In this document: one piece after another, positions 16,254 to 25,440 of the stretch
Layout of the letters: every line of letters starts with the position of its first letter
Numbering within the stretch: position 1 is the first letter of the stretch
From: Modestobacter sp. VKM Ac-2982
Lineage (GTDB): Bacteria; Actinomycetota; Actinomycetes; Mycobacteriales; Geodermatophilaceae
Reading direction: 5' to 3'
DNA: 64,000 bases
Assembly (NCBI RefSeq): GCF_026967935.1
Contig: NZ_JAPVBL010000001.1
Location: 62,001-126,000, forward strand
The notes under the pieces: generated by a model
Seen by the model: the letters and a program-made list of their open reading frames with translations, nothing else
Told to the model about the DNA's origin: nothing
Database searches by the model: none
Program-made: the position numbers and the translations under genes

Positions 16254-17224
16254 CCGGGCCCCGCACCGGGGCGGCCGTCGTCCTCCCGGGCGAGTGGACC
16301 ACCGCACCCGGTGCCCTGGAGGCGTGGCTGCCCGACCCGGCCGCCCGGGACGTCGTGGCCGAGGCCTCCGACGTCCTGGGTCGGGACGTCGTCGCGTGGT
16401 GGGGCGACCCGCTCAACCTGCACGACCCGGCGGTGGCCCACCTGGCCTCCCTCGTGGTCGGGGTGGCGGGCGCCCGCTGCCTGGCGCACGCCGGCCTCCA
16501 GCCGGTCGCCGTCGCCGGGCACGGCGTCGGCGAGTACGCGGCGCTGGTGGCCGCCGGCGCCCTGCGCCTGGACCAGGTGGTCGACCTCGTCGACTGCCGG
16601 GCCGAGATGCTGGCGCACTCGCCCCGCCCGTCCTCCGCCGGGATGGCCGCCGTCGTGGGGCCGGGGGCCGGCGACGTCGCCCGCGCGGTGATCGCGGACC
16701 TGGGGGACACCTCGGGCCTGGCGATCGCCGCGTACGACGGCCCGGCCCAGGTGGTGCTCTCCGGCTGGTGCCCCGAGTTGGCCCATGCCCGGGAGTCCGT
16801 CCTCGCGGTCGGCCTGGACCTGGTCCGGCTGCCGGGGCGGGCCGCCGCCCACGGCCCGCTGATGCAGTCGATCGCCGCCCGCCTGACCGACTCGTTCGAC
16901 GAGCTGGACTGGTCCGTCCCGGACGTGCCCGTCCTGTCCAACGTCGACGCCCGGCCCTCCCGCGACCCGGAGCACCTGGCCGGCTGCCTGCGCCGGCACC
17001 TGACGTCGCCGGTGCAGTGGGAGGCCAGCGCGCACGCCCTGGTGGAGGAAGCGGGGGCGACCTGGGTCGTCGAGGTCGGCGCCGTCCCGACCCTGGGCCC
17101 GCTCATCCGCCAGGTCCACCCCGACCTCCCGGTCCGCCTGGCCACCGGACCGGGGCTGCCCGACCCGCCCGCACGTCCAGCACACGCGCTCACCGGCGCT
17201 GCGCCCAGCAGAGGAGAGAGATGA
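16250..17224 (+). CDS. Malonyl-CoA:ACP acyltransferase homologue lacking the catalytic Ser
   Basis: 324 aa with FabD/acyltransferase fold. By direct counting, residues line up with E. coli FabD numbering: Arg117 and His201 are present, but the nucleophile position 92 is Gly (GHGVGEYAALVAAGAL, normally GHSxGE). The oxyanion PGQG motif is also altered (LPGEW). Without Ser92 a covalent malonyl-enzyme cannot form, so it should not be a normal malonyl transferase. It may be a scaffold, a hydrolysis-free binder or a decayed enzyme. The open frame, tight coupling with both neighbours and intact fold argue against random decay. Type II PKSs usually borrow FabD from fatty-acid synthesis. Confidence 0.85.
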   Translation: MTGPRTGAAVVLPGEWTTAPGALEAWLPDPAARDVVAEASDVLGRDVVAWWGDPLNLHDPAVAHLASLVVGVAGARCLAHAGLQPVAVAGHGVGEYAALVAAGALRLDQVVDLVDCRAEMLAHSPRPSSAGMAAVVGPGAGDVARAVIADLGDTSGLAIAAYDGPAQVVLSGWCPELAHARESVLAVGLDLVRLPGRAAAHGPLMQSIAARLTDSFDELDWSVPDVPVLSNVDARPSRDPEHLAGCLRRHLTSPVQWEASAHALVEEAGATWVVEVGAVPTLGPLIRQVHPDLPVRLATGPGLPDPPARPAHALTGAAPSRGER

Positions 17225-17652
17225 CCACCATCCAGCACCCCACGGCGAAGGTGCGTTGCGGGCCCACCGTGTCCCGGTCGGACGCCGCCCCCAACCGCCG
17301 CCGCGGAGGTGACATCCGGGTGCTGCTCTCGCCGACCAGCGTGGGCGCCACCGCCGGGTTCATGGGCACGCTCACCCTGGAGCCGGGCGAGGTCGTGACC
17401 GAGCACTGGCACCCGTACTCGGAGGAGTTCCTCTACTGCGTCTCCGGCGACGTGCTGGTCACGCTGGACGGCGAGGAGCGCCGACTGGGCGGGGAGTCGG
17501 CCCTGCACATCCCGATCGGGGTGCGGCACCGGATCGTCAACGACGGCGTCGAGCCGGCGTTCTTCGTCTTCCTGGCCGGCCCGCTGGCCCCCCGGCCGGA
17601 GCTCGGCCACGTCGACACCGAGCCCTCGCCGGGCTCCATGGGCGTCCGGTGA
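17221..17652 (+). CDS. Cupin-domain polyketide biosynthesis protein (WhiE-II/TcmJ/CurC type)
   Basis: 143 aa with one cupin barrel. The metal-binding motif is [17 protein letters not shown] (His/His/Glu), with the second cupin motif at [14 protein letters not shown]. Proteins of this type occur in nearly all spore-pigment and many aromatic PKS clusters and help cyclise or oxidise the chain. ATG 17221 overlaps the previous stop (ATGA). It is followed by a 79-bp repetitive spacer before KS-alpha. Confidence 0.9.
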   Translation: MTTIQHPTAKVRCGPTVSRSDAAPNRRRGGDIRVLLSPTSVGATAGFMGTLTLEPGEVVTEHWHPYSEEFLYCVSGDVLVTLDGEERRLGGESALHIPIGVRHRIVNDGVEPAFFVFLAGPLAPRPELGHVDTEPSPGSMGVR

Positions 17653-17731
17653 GCACCGCGATGACGACGCGCGAGCGAGCATCGCAGGGAGCGCCAGCGA
17701 CCGAGGAGCGGAACGAGCGCGGAGCCGAGCA
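17653..17731. repeat. Low-complexity GAGC/GCGAGC-rich spacer within the operon
   Basis: This 79-bp spacer between the cupin and KS-alpha genes is composed of near-repeats of GCGAGC, GGAGC and GACC units, with no coding signal. It is the widest gap in the operon. The ribosome site of KS-alpha (GGAG, 7 nt from ATG) is its last part. Confidence 0.6.
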
Positions 17732-19021
17732 ATGAGCACGGCGCGCCGGGTCGTCATCACCGGGATCGGCGTCGTCGCGCCCGGCTCGATGGGCCGAGAG
17801 GGCTTCTGGGAGATGATCACCGCCGGCCGGACGGCGACCCGGCGGATCACCTTCTTCGACCCCAGCCGCTTCCGCTCCCAGGTCGCCGCCGAGGTCGACT
17901 TCGACGGGCGCAAACAGGGCCTGACGGCGCACGAGGTGTTCCGCAACGACCGCTTCGTGCAGATGGCCGTGGTCGCCGCCGACGAGGCGGTCGCCGACAG
18001 CGGGCTGGCGTTGGGCAGCGGCGCCCTGGAGGCCCCCGACCCCGACCGGGTGGGCGTCGTCCTCGGGAGCGCCGTCGGGGCCACCATGCGGCTGGAGAAC
18101 GAGTACGTGGCGGTCAGCGACGCCGGCACGCACTGGCTGGTGGACCCGCAGTACGCCTCCCGGTTCCTGCACCACGCCCTGGTCCCCAGCTGCGGGGCCA
18201 CCGAGCTCGCCGTGCGCTTCGGTGCCCACGGGCCGGCCACCGTGGTCTCCACCGGCTGCACCTCCGGCATCGACGCCGTGGGCTACGGCAGCCAGCTGAT
18301 CGAGGACGGCGACGCCGACGTCGTCCTCGCCGGGGCCAGCGACGCCCCCATCTCCCCCATCTCGATGGCCTGCTTCGACACCATCCGGGCGACCACCGGC
18401 AACAACGACGACCCGGCGCACGCCGCCCGGCCGTTCGACGCCCGCCGCGACGGCTTCGTGATGGGCGAGGGCTCCGCGGTGCTGGTGCTGGAGGAGCTCG
18501 AGCACGCCCGCCGGCGGGGGGCGGACGTCTACTGCGAGGTCAGCGGCTACGCCAACCGCTGCAACGCCCATCACATGACCGGGCTGCGCCCGGATGGCGT
18601 GGAGATGGCCGAGGCGATCCGGCTGGCGCTGGACCAGGGCCGGATCGACGCCGACGAGGTGGGCTACGTCAACGCGCACGGTTCGGGGACCAAGCAGAAC
18701 GACCGGCACGAGACGGCCGCGGTGAAGCTCAGCCTCGGCCCGACCGCCCAGCAGGTCTCGATGAGCTCGATCAAGTCGATGATCGGCCACTCGCTGGGCG
18801 CCATCGGCTCGATCGAGATCGCCGCCACCGCGCTGGCGGTGCAGCGCGGCGTGGTGCCGCCGACGGCGAACTACGAGGTGCCCGACCCCGAGTGCGACCT
18901 GGACTACGTGCCCAACACCGCCCGGGAGCAGAAGGTCGACGTCGCGCTGTCGGTGGGCAGCGGGTTCGGCGGCTTCCAGTCCGCGATCGTGCTCGCCCAC
19001 CCGACGAGGAGGACCCCGTGA
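17732..19021 (+). CDS. Type II polyketide ketosynthase, KS-alpha subunit
   Basis: 429 aa thiolase-fold ketosynthase. Catalytic Cys176 is in STGCTSGID, and the two His are His316 ([14 protein letters not shown]) and His353 ([10 protein letters not shown]). The sequence is closest in feel to the spore-pigment (WhiE ORFIII) group; this is judgement from motifs, not a computed tree. It condenses malonyl units on the ACP together with the KS-beta partner encoded next. Stop and KS-beta start overlap (GTGA), giving 1:1 coupled synthesis. Confidence 0.95.
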   Translation: MSTARRVVITGIGVVAPGSMGREGFWEMITAGRTATRRITFFDPSRFRSQVAAEVDFDGRKQGLTAHEVFRNDRFVQMAVVAADEAVADSGLALGSGALEAPDPDRVGVVLGSAVGATMRLENEYVAVSDAGTHWLVDPQYASRFLHHALVPSCGATELAVRFGAHGPATVVSTGCTSGIDAVGYGSQLIEDGDADVVLAGASDAPISPISMACFDTIRATTGNNDDPAHAARPFDARRDGFVMGEGSAVLVLEELEHARRRGADVYCEVSGYANRCNAHHMTGLRPDGVEMAEAIRLALDQGRIDADEVGYVNAHGSGTKQNDRHETAAVKLSLGPTAQQVSMSSIKSMIGHSLGAIGSIEIAATALAVQRGVVPPTANYEVPDPECDLDYVPNTAREQKVDVALSVGSGFGGFQSAIVLAHPTRRTP

Positions 19022-20259
19022 CCGGGCTGGTCGTCACCGGGATCGGCGTGGTCGCGCCGACCGGCGTGGGCGTGGAGGCGCACTGGTCCTCGCTGGTGCG
19101 GGGCGAACCGGCCATCCGGCCGATCGTCGGCTTCGACCCCGCGCAGTACGGCGTCTCGCTGGCCGGGCAGGTGACCGGCTTCGTCCCCACCGACCACGTC
19201 GACCCCCGGCTGATGGTGCAGACCGACCGGTGGACGTGGATGTCGCTGGCGGCGGCCACCCTCGCCGCGCAGGACGCCGGGTACACCGCCCCCGAGGACG
19301 CCTACGCCACCTCGGTGTTCCTGGCCGCGGGCTCCGGCGGCAACGAGTTCAGCCAGCACGAGATCCAGGGGCTGTGGGCCAAGGGACCCAAGTCGGTCGG
19401 CGCGTACCAGTCGATCGCCTGGTTCTACGCGGCCAGCACCGGCCAGATCTCCATCCGGGACGGCTACAAGGGGCCCTCCGGGGTCGTGGTGAGCGAGGGC
19501 GCGGGCGGGCTGGACAGCATCGGCTGGGCCCGCCGCGTCGTCCGCCGGGGAACCCCGGCGGTGCTGGTCGGGGGCACCGAGGCCGGGGTGACCCCGTACG
19601 CCCTGCTCTGCCAGGCGACCAGCGGCCGGCTCTCCACGGCGACGGCCCCGGAGGACGCCTACAAGCCGTTCGACCGGCGTGCCTCGGGCCACGTCGTCGG
19701 CGAGGGCGGTGCGATCCTGCTCGTCGAGGAGCCCGGCGCCGCCCGGGCCCGCGGGGTGGAGCGGGTGTGGGGTGAGGTGGCCGGCCACGGCGCCACGCAC
19801 GACGCCCACCACCACGCCGATGCCGCTCCCGACGCCCGGCAGTACGCCCGGGCGATCCAGCTCTCCCTCGCCGACGCCGGGATCACCCCCGACGACGTGG
19901 ACCTGGTCCTCGCCGACGGGGCCGGCGTGCCGGAGCTGGACGCCCTCGAGCTCGAGGCGCTGCAGCGGGTGTTCGGTGGTCGCGCGGACCCGGTGCCGGT
20001 GACCGCGCCGTCGTCCTGGACCGGACGGCTGATGGCCGGCGGCTCGGCGCTCAACGTGGCCACCGGGCTGCTGGCCATGCGGGACGGGATCGTGCCCGGC
20101 ACCGCGTACCTCGACGACCCCGTCGACGCCCCCGGCCTCGACCTCGTCCAGCACAGCCGCGCCCAGCAGGTCGAGACGGTCGTCGTCCTCGCCCGGGGGT
20201 TCGGCGGATTCAACAGCAGCCTGGTGCTGCGCCGGCCCACCGAGGAGAGGACGTCATGA
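19018..20259 (+). CDS. Type II polyketide ketosynthase, KS-beta / chain-length factor
   Basis: 413 aa KS-fold protein without catalytic residues. Position 161, which is Gln in actinorhodin CLF and most others, is Gly here (SEGAGGLDS), and the catalytic His positions are replaced ([11 protein letters not shown]; the GHSLG region becomes [12 protein letters not shown]). It pairs with KS-alpha and sets chain length. Because the Gln is thought to help decarboxylate malonyl-ACP for priming, priming may occur differently here, for example by direct use of acetyl or another starter. Start GTG 19018 overlaps KS-alpha; its end overlaps the monooxygenase start (ATGA). Confidence 0.93.
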   Translation: MTGLVVTGIGVVAPTGVGVEAHWSSLVRGEPAIRPIVGFDPAQYGVSLAGQVTGFVPTDHVDPRLMVQTDRWTWMSLAAATLAAQDAGYTAPEDAYATSVFLAAGSGGNEFSQHEIQGLWAKGPKSVGAYQSIAWFYAASTGQISIRDGYKGPSGVVVSEGAGGLDSIGWARRVVRRGTPAVLVGGTEAGVTPYALLCQATSGRLSTATAPEDAYKPFDRRASGHVVGEGGAILLVEEPGAARARGVERVWGEVAGHGATHDAHHHADAAPDARQYARAIQLSLADAGITPDDVDLVLADGAGVPELDALELEALQRVFGGRADPVPVTAPSSWTGRLMAGGSALNVATGLLAMRDGIVPGTAYLDDPVDAPGLDLVQHSRAQQVETVVVLARGFGGFNSSLVLRRPTEERTS

Positions 20260-22688
20260 CGACGTTGGAGGACGCCGCCACGGCCACCGCCGCAGAACCG
20301 GGCGGCGCGGTCCGCACCCTGCTGCGGATGCGGGTGCGGGAGGGCTGCGAGGAGCGGTTCGAGGAGGCGTGGCGCACCGCCGCCGTCCAGATCGCCGGGG
20401 AACCGGGCAACGTCAAGCAGGAGCTGATGCGCGACGCCGACGACGCCCGCACGTTCCTGATCGTCGGCGAGTGGGCCGACCGGGCGGCCGTGGACGCGTT
20501 CGGCCGGTCCGCCGCCCGGGAGGCGCTGACCGCGTCGCTGCGGGACCTGCGGGAGGACGCCGACCGGAGCACCTACGAGATCCGGTACGGCATCGCCGGG
20601 GGCGAGCAGGGCTCGCACGTCCGGGTGGACATCAGCACCCGGGTGGCCCCGGGCGAGGAGGAGGCGTTCGAGCGGGCGTACGCCATCGTCACCGACCGGC
20701 TGCGCGGGACGCCCGGCCTGATCCGGGAGGAGCTGCTCCGGGAACCGGGCTCGGACATCTTCCACATCTTCGCCGAGTGGGAGTCCGACCAGGACTTCCG
20801 CAACTGGGTGGACGACCCCTCGCACGCCGACCAGAGCGGTCCGCTGATCCGCTGGCTGTCGGTCTTCTTCGAGCGGAAGCTCTACGAGATCCGCTTCCGC
20901 CCGCAGGAGGCCGGGGTCCGCGGCGTCCGGCCCACCCGTCCCGCCCCGGCCCCCGCAGCGCCGGAGACCACCAGCGTGCCGGCGCCCCGGACCGAACCGG
21001 CGGTCGCGGTCGCTCCCCCGCCGGTGGACGTCCCGACCCGCACCGCGTGCGAGGTGCTGGTGGTCGGCGCGGGCCCGACCGGGCTGACCGCGGCGATCGA
21101 GCTCGCCCGGCGGGGCATCGCCGTCCGGGTCGTGGACCAGCGCAGCGAACCCGCCGCCCAGGCGGACAAGGCCATCGGCGTGCACTGCCGGACGATGGAG
21201 ATCTGGGAGGACCAGGGCATCGTCGCCGAGGCGATGGACGCCGGCAGCTGGCTGCACGGGCAGACCGTCTTCGTCAACGGGAAGCAGACCCACCAGGTCG
21301 ACTGGTCCGGGCTGGAGGAGCTGCCCTACGCCCACCTCGGGCTGCCGCAGTACGAGACCGAACGGATCCTCATCGACCGGCTGACGTCCCTCGGCGTCCG
21401 GGTCGACCGGGGGGGCGAGCTCACCGGCTTCACCCAGGACGACGACGGCGTCACCGCCGAGCTCGTCGACGCCGCGGGCAACCGGTCGAGCACCCGGGCG
21501 CAGTACCTGATCGGCGCCGACGGGTCCGGGAGCGTCGTCCGGGAGCAGCTCGGGCTCACCTTCGACGGCGGCCTGTCGATGTTCCCGCAGCTGTTCATGC
21601 TCGGGGACGTCGACGTCGACTGGGAGATGCCGCCGGGCCACCTGGTGCGCTGGGTCCGCATCGAGGAGGACGGCGACTTCACCGGCATGCTGGTCTGCGT
21701 GCCGCTCAAGGGCCGCAACCGGTACCGGGTGGCGACGCTGGCGCCGCAGCGGCTGCAGAAGACGATCGGCAGCGGGGTCGTGCCGCCCGGGTTCTGGAAG
21801 GAGTACGACCCGCCGGGGCTGGCCGACATCCAGGCCGCGATCGACGACCTCGGCCCGGCCGGGACGACGGCGAGCAACCTGCGCTGGTCGTCGATCTTCC
21901 GGGTCAAGCACGGCATCGTCGACCGGTACCGCACCGGCCGGGTCTTCGTCGCCGGGGACGCTGCCCACCTGCACCCGCCGGCCGGAGGCCAGGGCATGAA
22001 CACCGGGATCCAGGACGCCTGGAACCTGGCCTGGAAGGTGGCCCTGGCCGTCCGCGGGCAGGCCTCCGCCGGCCTGCTGGACAGCTACGAGGCCGAGCGG
22101 CGGCCCGCGGGCAAGGCCATCGTCGACCGGGCCGTGGCCATCGCGTTCACCGACGAGATGGACATGGACGACGAGCGGGCGCAGTTCCTGCTCGAGATGC
22201 AGATGACGATGAACTACGCCGACAGCCCGCTGGTCGGGGAGGTCACCGGCCCGGCCGGGTTCACCGGCGGGCCGCTGCCCGGGCACCGGGCACCCGACGT
22301 GCTGGGGCTCCGCCGGTTCGGCGTCGCCCACGACGTGCGGCTGTTCGACCTGACCCGGGGCACGCACGCCACCCTGCTGCTGACCGCCGGGGACGGGACC
22401 GGCGCCGAGGAACTGCACGCCCTGGAGGAGCTGGCCGCCTCGGTCCGGCAGGCCACCGGGGGCCAGGTGCGCCCCTACCTGGTCGCCGGCCCGGACGTCG
22501 CCGTCCCGCCGCTGGTCGACCTGCCGGTCCTGCGGGACGCGCGCGGTGCGCTCGCCGCCGCCTACGGCACGGGCGGCCCGGGGACGGCGGCCTACCTGGT
22601 GCGGCCCGACGGGCACGTCGGCTTCCGGACCCGGCCGGTGAGCGAGCAGGCCCTGCGCGAGCACCTGGCGGGGGTGTTCACCGGCTGA
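20256..22688 (+). CDS. Fused double-ABM / FAD-dependent aromatic hydroxylase
   Basis: 810 aa. Residues about 20-100 and 120-208 are two successive antibiotic-biosynthesis-monooxygenase-like ferredoxin folds (each with a LL/FL...GEW or FAEW signature). A Pro/Ala-rich linker (about 218-260) follows. The remainder is a class A flavoprotein hydroxylase: FAD-binding GAGPTG (271-276), the DG motif LIGADGSGSVVR and GDAAHLHPPAGGQGMNTGIQDAWNL, with a thioredoxin-like C-terminal part. It resembles WhiE ORFVIII/SchC-type hydroxylases with an added ABM/SchA-like module. It probably hydroxylates or oxidises the cyclised polyketide to a quinone. Last gene of the operon. Confidence 0.9.
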   Translation: MTTLEDAATATAAEPGGAVRTLLRMRVREGCEERFEEAWRTAAVQIAGEPGNVKQELMRDADDARTFLIVGEWADRAAVDAFGRSAAREALTASLRDLREDADRSTYEIRYGIAGGEQGSHVRVDISTRVAPGEEEAFERAYAIVTDRLRGTPGLIREELLREPGSDIFHIFAEWESDQDFRNWVDDPSHADQSGPLIRWLSVFFERKLYEIRFRPQEAGVRGVRPTRPAPAPAAPETTSVPAPRTEPAVAVAPPPVDVPTRTACEVLVVGAGPTGLTAAIELARRGIAVRVVDQRSEPAAQADKAIGVHCRTMEIWEDQGIVAEAMDAGSWLHGQTVFVNGKQTHQVDWSGLEELPYAHLGLPQYETERILIDRLTSLGVRVDRGGELTGFTQDDDGVTAELVDAAGNRSSTRAQYLIGADGSGSVVREQLGLTFDGGLSMFPQLFMLGDVDVDWEMPPGHLVRWVRIEEDGDFTGMLVCVPLKGRNRYRVATLAPQRLQKTIGSGVVPPGFWKEYDPPGLADIQAAIDDLGPAGTTASNLRWSSIFRVKHGIVDRYRTGRVFVAGDAAHLHPPAGGQGMNTGIQDAWNLAWKVALAVRGQASAGLLDSYEAERRPAGKAIVDRAVAIAFTDEMDMDDERAQFLLEMQMTMNYADSPLVGEVTGPAGFTGGPLPGHRAPDVLGLRRFGVAHDVRLFDLTRGTHATLLLTAGDGTGAEELHALEELAASVRQATGGQVRPYLVAGPDVAVPPLVDLPVLRDARGALAAAYGTGGPGTAAYLVRPDGHVGFRTRPVSEQALREHLAGVFTG

Positions 22689-22695
22689 GGTCCAT

Positions 22696-22725
22696 GGCCC
22701 CGCACGGCGCGCGCCGTGTGGGGCC
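22696..22725. terminator. 15-bp hairpin terminator ending the polyketide operon
   Basis: GGCCCCGCACGGCGC (22696-22710) pairs with 22711-22725 with a single G:T. The loop forms within the central GCGC. It lies between the convergent hydroxylase and hemerythrin genes and can serve both. Confidence 0.8.
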
Positions 22726-22743
22726 CCCCGCCTCCGACACCGG

Positions 22744-23253
22744 TCAGCTGTTCGCGGCGATGTACTCCTCCGGGTCCTTGTCCCGGATCGGGACGCCGGC
22801 GAAGTGCGTGGCCTCGTAGGTCAGGAACTGCACGGCGATGTCGTGCCGGACCTGCAGGTCGGCATGGTGCCGGAAGTCGAGCAGGTCCTCCCGCTCCTCC
22901 TCTGCCATGTGGTCGTCGTTGGCCTTGCGCGCCTCCCACACCGCCGTCCACCACTCGTCGCTGCCGACCTGGTGGTCCTGGGTCTTCCGGACGGCGTCCC
23001 GGATCTCGTTGTGGTCGGAGACCGCGTCCTCGACCTCGTCGTGCACGCCGCCGTCCGGGTTGCCCTTCCCCAGCTTGAGCACCTGCGGGTAGAAGTACTT
23101 CTCCTCGCCCTCGGCGTGCACCTCGAGGAAGGCGGCCAGCCGGTCCCACATGGCGCCCAGCGCGTCGTTGTCACCGCGGGGCATCTCGTCGAGCAGCGCG
23201 AACATGCGCCGCTGCTGGTGGTGCTGCTCCAGGATGATCTCGGTGATGTCCAT
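22744..23253 (-). CDS. Hemerythrin HHE domain protein
   Basis: 169 aa four-helix bundle with metal-ligand pattern H..E spread along the helices: EQHHQQRRMF, EVHAEGEEKYFYP, DHNEIRD, DDHMAEEE and HEATHF-like TYEATHF. The family binds a di-iron site and senses or stores oxygen, or protects against NO or peroxide. It faces the PKS operon end and is divergent from hyuA across 123 bp. The specific role is unknown. Confidence 0.88.
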   Translation of the reverse strand: MDITEIILEQHHQQRRMFALLDEMPRGDNDALGAMWDRLAAFLEVHAEGEEKYFYPQVLKLGKGNPDGGVHDEVEDAVSDHNEIRDAVRKTQDHQVGSDEWWTAVWEARKANDDHMAEEEREDLLDFRHHADLQVRHDIAVQFLTYEATHFAGVPIRDKDPEEYIAANS

Positions 23254-23376
23254 GGTGGGTCGTTGCCCCGGGCGACCGGTCGGGATGCGCCGTCCGCCGG
23301 TCGAACTGACGAACAGGACGACGTTCGTCGGTCAGCGTCTTCCGGTCGAGGTATCTCAGCACTAAGGTTTCTCGAC

Positions 23377-25440
23377 ATGAGCTCTCGCCGGGTCCGCATC
23401 GGGATCGACACGGGCGGCACCTTCACCGACGTGGTCGCCGTCGACGAGGAGACCGGGGAGGTCGCCACCACCAAGACGCCGTCCACACCGAGCGACCCGG
23501 CCGACGGCTTCCTCGCCGGCGTGCAGAAGGTGCTCGGCCAGCTGGGCCTGGACGGGTCGTCGGTGACCGCAGTCAGCCACGGGACGACGGTCGCCACCAA
23601 CCAGCTGCTCGAGGGCAAGCTGGACCGGATCGGCTTCATCACCACCGAGGGCTACGGGTCGGTGCTGGAGATCGCCCGCCAGTCGGTGCCCGACGGCTAC
23701 GGCAACAGCTACTTCTGGGTCAAGCCGCCGCGGATCGTGCCGGCCGACCTGGTCCGCACGGTGCGCGGCCGGCTCGACGTCAGCGGCGCCGAGGTCCGGC
23801 CCTTCTCGCCCGAGGACGCCGTCGCCGCCGCCCGGTTCTTCCGCGACGCCGGGATCACCACGATCGGCGTCTGCTTCCTGCACTCCTACGCGAACGACGC
23901 GCACGAGCGGGCGATGCTCGACGTGCTCCACGTGGAACATCCGGGCGCCGTGGTCTCGATCAGCTCCCAGGTGCTGCGCGAGTACCGCGAGTACGAGCGC
24001 TCGGTGACCACGCTCGTCGACGCCGCGGTGAAGCCGAAGGTCGGCGCCTACGTCACCAACATCCGCCGCCGCCTCGACGAGATCGCCCCCGCCGTCCCCT
24101 TCTACGTGATGAAGAGCAACGGCGGCGTGCTCAGCGCGGCCGAGGTGGTGCACCAGCCGATCACCACGATGCTCTCCGGCCCCGCCGCGGGCGCCCTGGG
24201 CGCCGCGCTGATCGCCGGCACCGCCGGGTTCGACCGGGTGCTCACCTGCGATGGCGGCGGCACCTCCACCGACGTCACCGTGGTCATCGACGGCGAGCCG
24301 ACGCTGACCACCGAGGGCTCGGTCGGCGACTACCCGTCCAAGATCCCGATGATCGACGTCGTCACCGTCGGCGCCGGCGGCGGCTCGATCGCCTGGCTGT
24401 CGCCGGAGGGCACGCTCAAGGTGGGGCCGAAGTCGGCCGGCGCCGACCCGGGGCCCATCTGCTACGACAACGGCGGCGAGCAGCCCACGGTCACCGACGC
24501 GCACGTCGTCCTCGGCCGGATCCCCCCGCACCTGCTGGGCGGGGAGATCCCGCTGTCGGTCGACGCGGCGCGGGCCGGGCTGGAGCAGCTGGCCGGGAAG
24601 CTCGGTCTGTCGGTCGAGGCGCTGGCCAGCGGGATCCTGGAGATCTCGGCGTGGAACCAGGCCAATGCGCTGCGCCAGGTCACCGTCGCCCGCGGCCTCG
24701 ACGTCCGCGACTTCACCCTCACCACCTTCGGCGGCTCCGGCTCGCTGCTGGCCTGCCGGCTGATGGACGTGCTGGGGCTGCCCCGCACGCTGGTGCCGCC
24801 GAACCCGGGCAACGTCAGCGCGTTCGGGCTGCTGACCGTCGACGTCCGCAACGACTACGTGCAGACGATGGTCGCCCGGCACGCCGACGTCTCCCCCGCC
24901 ACCCTGGCCACCGCCTTCGCCGACCTCGAGGGCCAGGCCGAGGTGGCCCTGGACGGCGAGGGCTTCCCGCGCAGCGAGCAGCGGATGCAGCGCACCGCCG
25001 ACCTGCGCTACGTCGGCCAGGCCTTCGAGGTGCGGGTCCCGGTCGGTGCGGGCGAGCTGGACCAGGCGGCGATCGACGCGGTGGCCACCGCCTTCCACGC
25101 GGCGCACCGCCAGCTCTACGGCTACGACTTCGCGACCGACCCGCGCCAGGCGGTGGAGTGGGTGAACCTGCGGGTGAGCGGGATCGGCCCGATCCGCCGG
25201 CCGGAGATCGTCGAGCCGTCGTCGTCCGACCGGGACGCCCGCCGCGGCACCCGGCCGGTCTTCTTCGACGAGTGGGTCGAGGCGCCGCTGTTCTGGCGAC
25301 CCGACCTCTCCCCCGGCGACGTCGTCGCCGGCCCGGCGATCGTCGAGGAGTTCGGCTCCACCGTCCCGGTGCACCCGGGTTTCTCCGCCACCGTCGACCG
25401 TTTCGGCAACCTGCTGCTCACGAAGGAGACCACCCGATGA
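23377..25440 (+). CDS. hyuA: Hydantoinase/5-oxoprolinase subunit A
   Basis: 687 aa, ASKHA-fold ATPase family. The first phosphate loop is GIDTGGTFTDVV, followed by SHGTTVATNQLLEGK; further motifs are VMKSNGGVLS, LSGPAAG, CDGGGTSTDV and GAGGGSIAW. With HyuB it forms an ATP-dependent enzyme that opens cyclic amides (hydantoins or 5-oxoproline) or, in acetone carboxylase relatives, other substrates. The substrate cannot be fixed from sequence. Start is ATG 23377 with AAGG 9-12 nt upstream. It overlaps hyuB by 4 bp. Confidence 0.92.
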   Translation: MSSRRVRIGIDTGGTFTDVVAVDEETGEVATTKTPSTPSDPADGFLAGVQKVLGQLGLDGSSVTAVSHGTTVATNQLLEGKLDRIGFITTEGYGSVLEIARQSVPDGYGNSYFWVKPPRIVPADLVRTVRGRLDVSGAEVRPFSPEDAVAAARFFRDAGITTIGVCFLHSYANDAHERAMLDVLHVEHPGAVVSISSQVLREYREYERSVTTLVDAAVKPKVGAYVTNIRRRLDEIAPAVPFYVMKSNGGVLSAAEVVHQPITTMLSGPAAGALGAALIAGTAGFDRVLTCDGGGTSTDVTVVIDGEPTLTTEGSVGDYPSKIPMIDVVTVGAGGGSIAWLSPEGTLKVGPKSAGADPGPICYDNGGEQPTVTDAHVVLGRIPPHLLGGEIPLSVDAARAGLEQLAGKLGLSVEALASGILEISAWNQANALRQVTVARGLDVRDFTLTTFGGSGSLLACRLMDVLGLPRTLVPPNPGNVSAFGLLTVDVRNDYVQTMVARHADVSPATLATAFADLEGQAEVALDGEGFPRSEQRMQRTADLRYVGQAFEVRVPVGAGELDQAAIDAVATAFHAAHRQLYGYDFATDPRQAVEWVNLRVSGIGPIRRPEIVEPSSSDRDARRGTRPVFFDEWVEAPLFWRPDLSPGDVVAGPAIVEEFGSTVPVHPGFSATVDRFGNLLLTKETTR

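Noticed and set aside
19659-22664. 1001-aa minus-strand open frame opposite KS-beta and hydroxylase
   Set aside because: Length reflects high GC content and lack of stops; sequence is Gly/Arg/Pro/Asp-rich and not a protein family.
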